From NCBI GenBank assembly GCA_965220825.1, contig OZ244839.1:2294001-2358000 (forward strand): a DNA stretch of 64,000 nt, read 5' to 3'. Below the pieces are notes generated by a model. It worked only from the letters and a program-made list of their open reading frames with translations, was not told where the DNA came from and did not search any database. Source of the DNA: G965220825 sp965220825. GTDB lineage: Bacteria; Pseudomonadota; Alphaproteobacteria; UBA828. Every line of letters starts with the position of its first letter. The first letter of the stretch is position 1. Positions 63,184-64,000 of the stretch are shown piece after piece. The position numbers and the translations under genes were made by a program.

Positions 63184-64000
63184 TCAGGCGGCGTTGCGGC
63201 TCTCCGGGCCCGGCGGAGGCAGGAGCGCGAGCGCCGCCTCCACCACTTCGGCGCCTGCACCGGGGCGGGCGCCGTCGCGGGTGAGCGTGCGCCGCCAGGC
63301 GCGGGCGCCCGGCGTGCCTGCGAAGAGCCCCAGCATGTGGCGCGCGATACGGTGGAGCGGAACGCCTGCCGCGCGCTGCCGGCCGATATAGGGCAGCATG
63401 GCCCGCGCCGCCGCGCGGCGGTCCGGCGGGGCGTGCGAGAAGACACCGAAGATGCGGCCGTCCGCCGCAGCCAGCATGGCCGGATCCCCATAGGCGGCGC
63501 GGCCGATCATCACGCCGTCCACTTGGGCGCGATGCGCTTCCGCCGCCGCGAGGCTTGTCACGCCGCCGTTCAGCACGATCTCGAGCGCCGGCAAATCCTG
63601 CTTCAGGCGATAGACGTCCTCATAACGGAGCGGCGGCACCTCGCGGTTCTGCGCCGGCGTAAGCCCGCCGAGCACGGCGATTCGGGCGTGGACGGCGAAG
63701 CTCCGGACGCCGGCGGCGGCCACCGTCTCCACGAAGGACTTGAGATCCCCATAGGCGCCGCGCCCCTCGATGCCGATGCGGCACTTGACCGTCACCGGCA
63801 GGTCCACCGCACCCGCCATGGCACCGACGCAGCGCGCCACCAGAGCGGGCTCGGCCATGAGCGCCGCACCGAAGCGGCCCGCCCGCACCCGGTCGCTCGG
63901 ACAACCCACATTGAGGTTGATCTCGTCATAACCGAAGGCCTGGCCGATCTCGGCGGCACGGGCGAGGGCCTCCGGCTCGGACCCGCCGAGCTGGAGCGCG
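63184..64000 (-). CDS. dusA: tRNA-dihydrouridine synthase DusA (partial, 5' end outside window)
   Basis: FMN enzyme reducing U20/U20a in the tRNA D-loop. The frame is open through the right edge; upstream codons read LQLGGSEPEALARAAEIGQA then FGYDEINLNVGCPSDRVRAG with the catalytic Cys in NVGCPS, so the ATG-like start at 63909 is not real. FMN-phosphate-binding VLNGGVTSLAAAE, GVMIGRAAYGDP and a C-terminal helical domain (RHMLGLFAGTPGARAWRRTL) are complete. Family DusA (LQLGGSEP) rather than DusB/C. Confidence 0.94.
   Translation of the reverse strand, partial: ALQLGGSEPEALARAAEIGQAFGYDEINLNVGCPSDRVRAGRFGAALMAEPALVARCVGAMAGAVDLPVTVKCRIGIEGRGAYGDLKSFVETVAAAGVRSFAVHARIAVLGGLTPAQNREVPPLRYEDVYRLKQDLPALEIVLNGGVTSLAAAEAHRAQVDGVMIGRAAYGDPAMLAAADGRIFGVFSHAPPDRRAAARAMLPYIGRQRAAGVPLHRIARHMLGLFAGTPGARAWRRTLTRDGARPGAGAEVVEAALALLPPPGPESRNAA

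Noticed and set aside
1..64000. Prophage, conjugative or secretion-system genes
   Set aside because: None of the coding regions carries integrase, portal, relaxase or secretion ATPase motifs; only IS-derived remnants were found.

Overview
The window is about 64 kb of GC-rich chromosomal DNA (roughly two thirds G+C) with the gene order of an alphaproteobacterium, probably Rhodospirillales-like. The evidence is a dnaE-rpsB-tsf-pyrH-frr-uppS-cdsA run, and an opposing clpB / DUF4167 / prmC / prfA / hisS / RodZ-like run. DUF4167 is essentially an alphaproteobacterial family. No phage, plasmid, CRISPR or secretion locus was seen.

Layout. 1-6348: end of dnaE, then translation and envelope genes on +. 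6374-14687: clpB, DUF4167, prmC, prfA, hisS and the RodZ-like gene on -. 14949-23538: a + strand catabolic cluster with an SDR, a Tat-exported solute-binding protein, an ABC ATPase, two permeases, small and large subunits of an N,N-dimethylformamidase-like iron amidohydrolase, and a second SDR. 23560-25360: two-subunit TPP decarboxylase plus a TetR-type regulator, all overlapping by 4 bp. 25635-26858: a UbiH/COQ6-type monooxygenase. 27335-34498: a cysteine amidohydrolase and a quinone-oxidoreductase-like gene on +, then dihydropyrimidinase and a hydantoinase B/A pair on -. 34660-40664: glutamate synthase gltD-gltB. 41022-41919: uppP and a tRNA with CAU anticodon. 41991-46641: a potFGHI-type putrescine transporter ending in a second cysteine amidohydrolase. 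46706-50850: DUF547 protein, PuuA-like glutamine synthetase homologue, typA. 50906-51802: class IV aminotransferase. 51803-53597: a small accessory island with a decayed IS1595 transposase, a DUF433/PIN-like toxin-antitoxin pair and a broken third small gene. 53962-58270: modABC, a cupin and an orphan pstS. 58412-62756: NTF2-like gene and a second hydantoinase B/A pair. The right edge cuts dusA.

How the genes work together. Outside the housekeeping blocks the theme is acquisition of organic nitrogen: amides (DMFase-like enzyme), hydantoins and dihydropyrimidines (dihydropyrimidinase, two HyuA/HyuB pairs, two N-carbamoylsarcosine-amidase-like hydrolases) and polyamines (potFGHI, PuuA-like ligase). 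Released ammonia could be assimilated through glutamate synthase, encoded in the same stretch.

Most unusual features. (1) Four dispersed copies of a 190-335 bp hairpin-bearing element with inverted ends. They carry the fossil tail of an rve-type transposase, and one copy sits between perfect 8-bp direct repeats. (2) The DMFase-like operon with its own Tat-dependent ABC importer. (3) Absence of both dxr and ispG from the places they usually occupy in alphaproteobacteria. (4) The toxin-antitoxin island whose antitoxin start lies inside a dead transposase gene.
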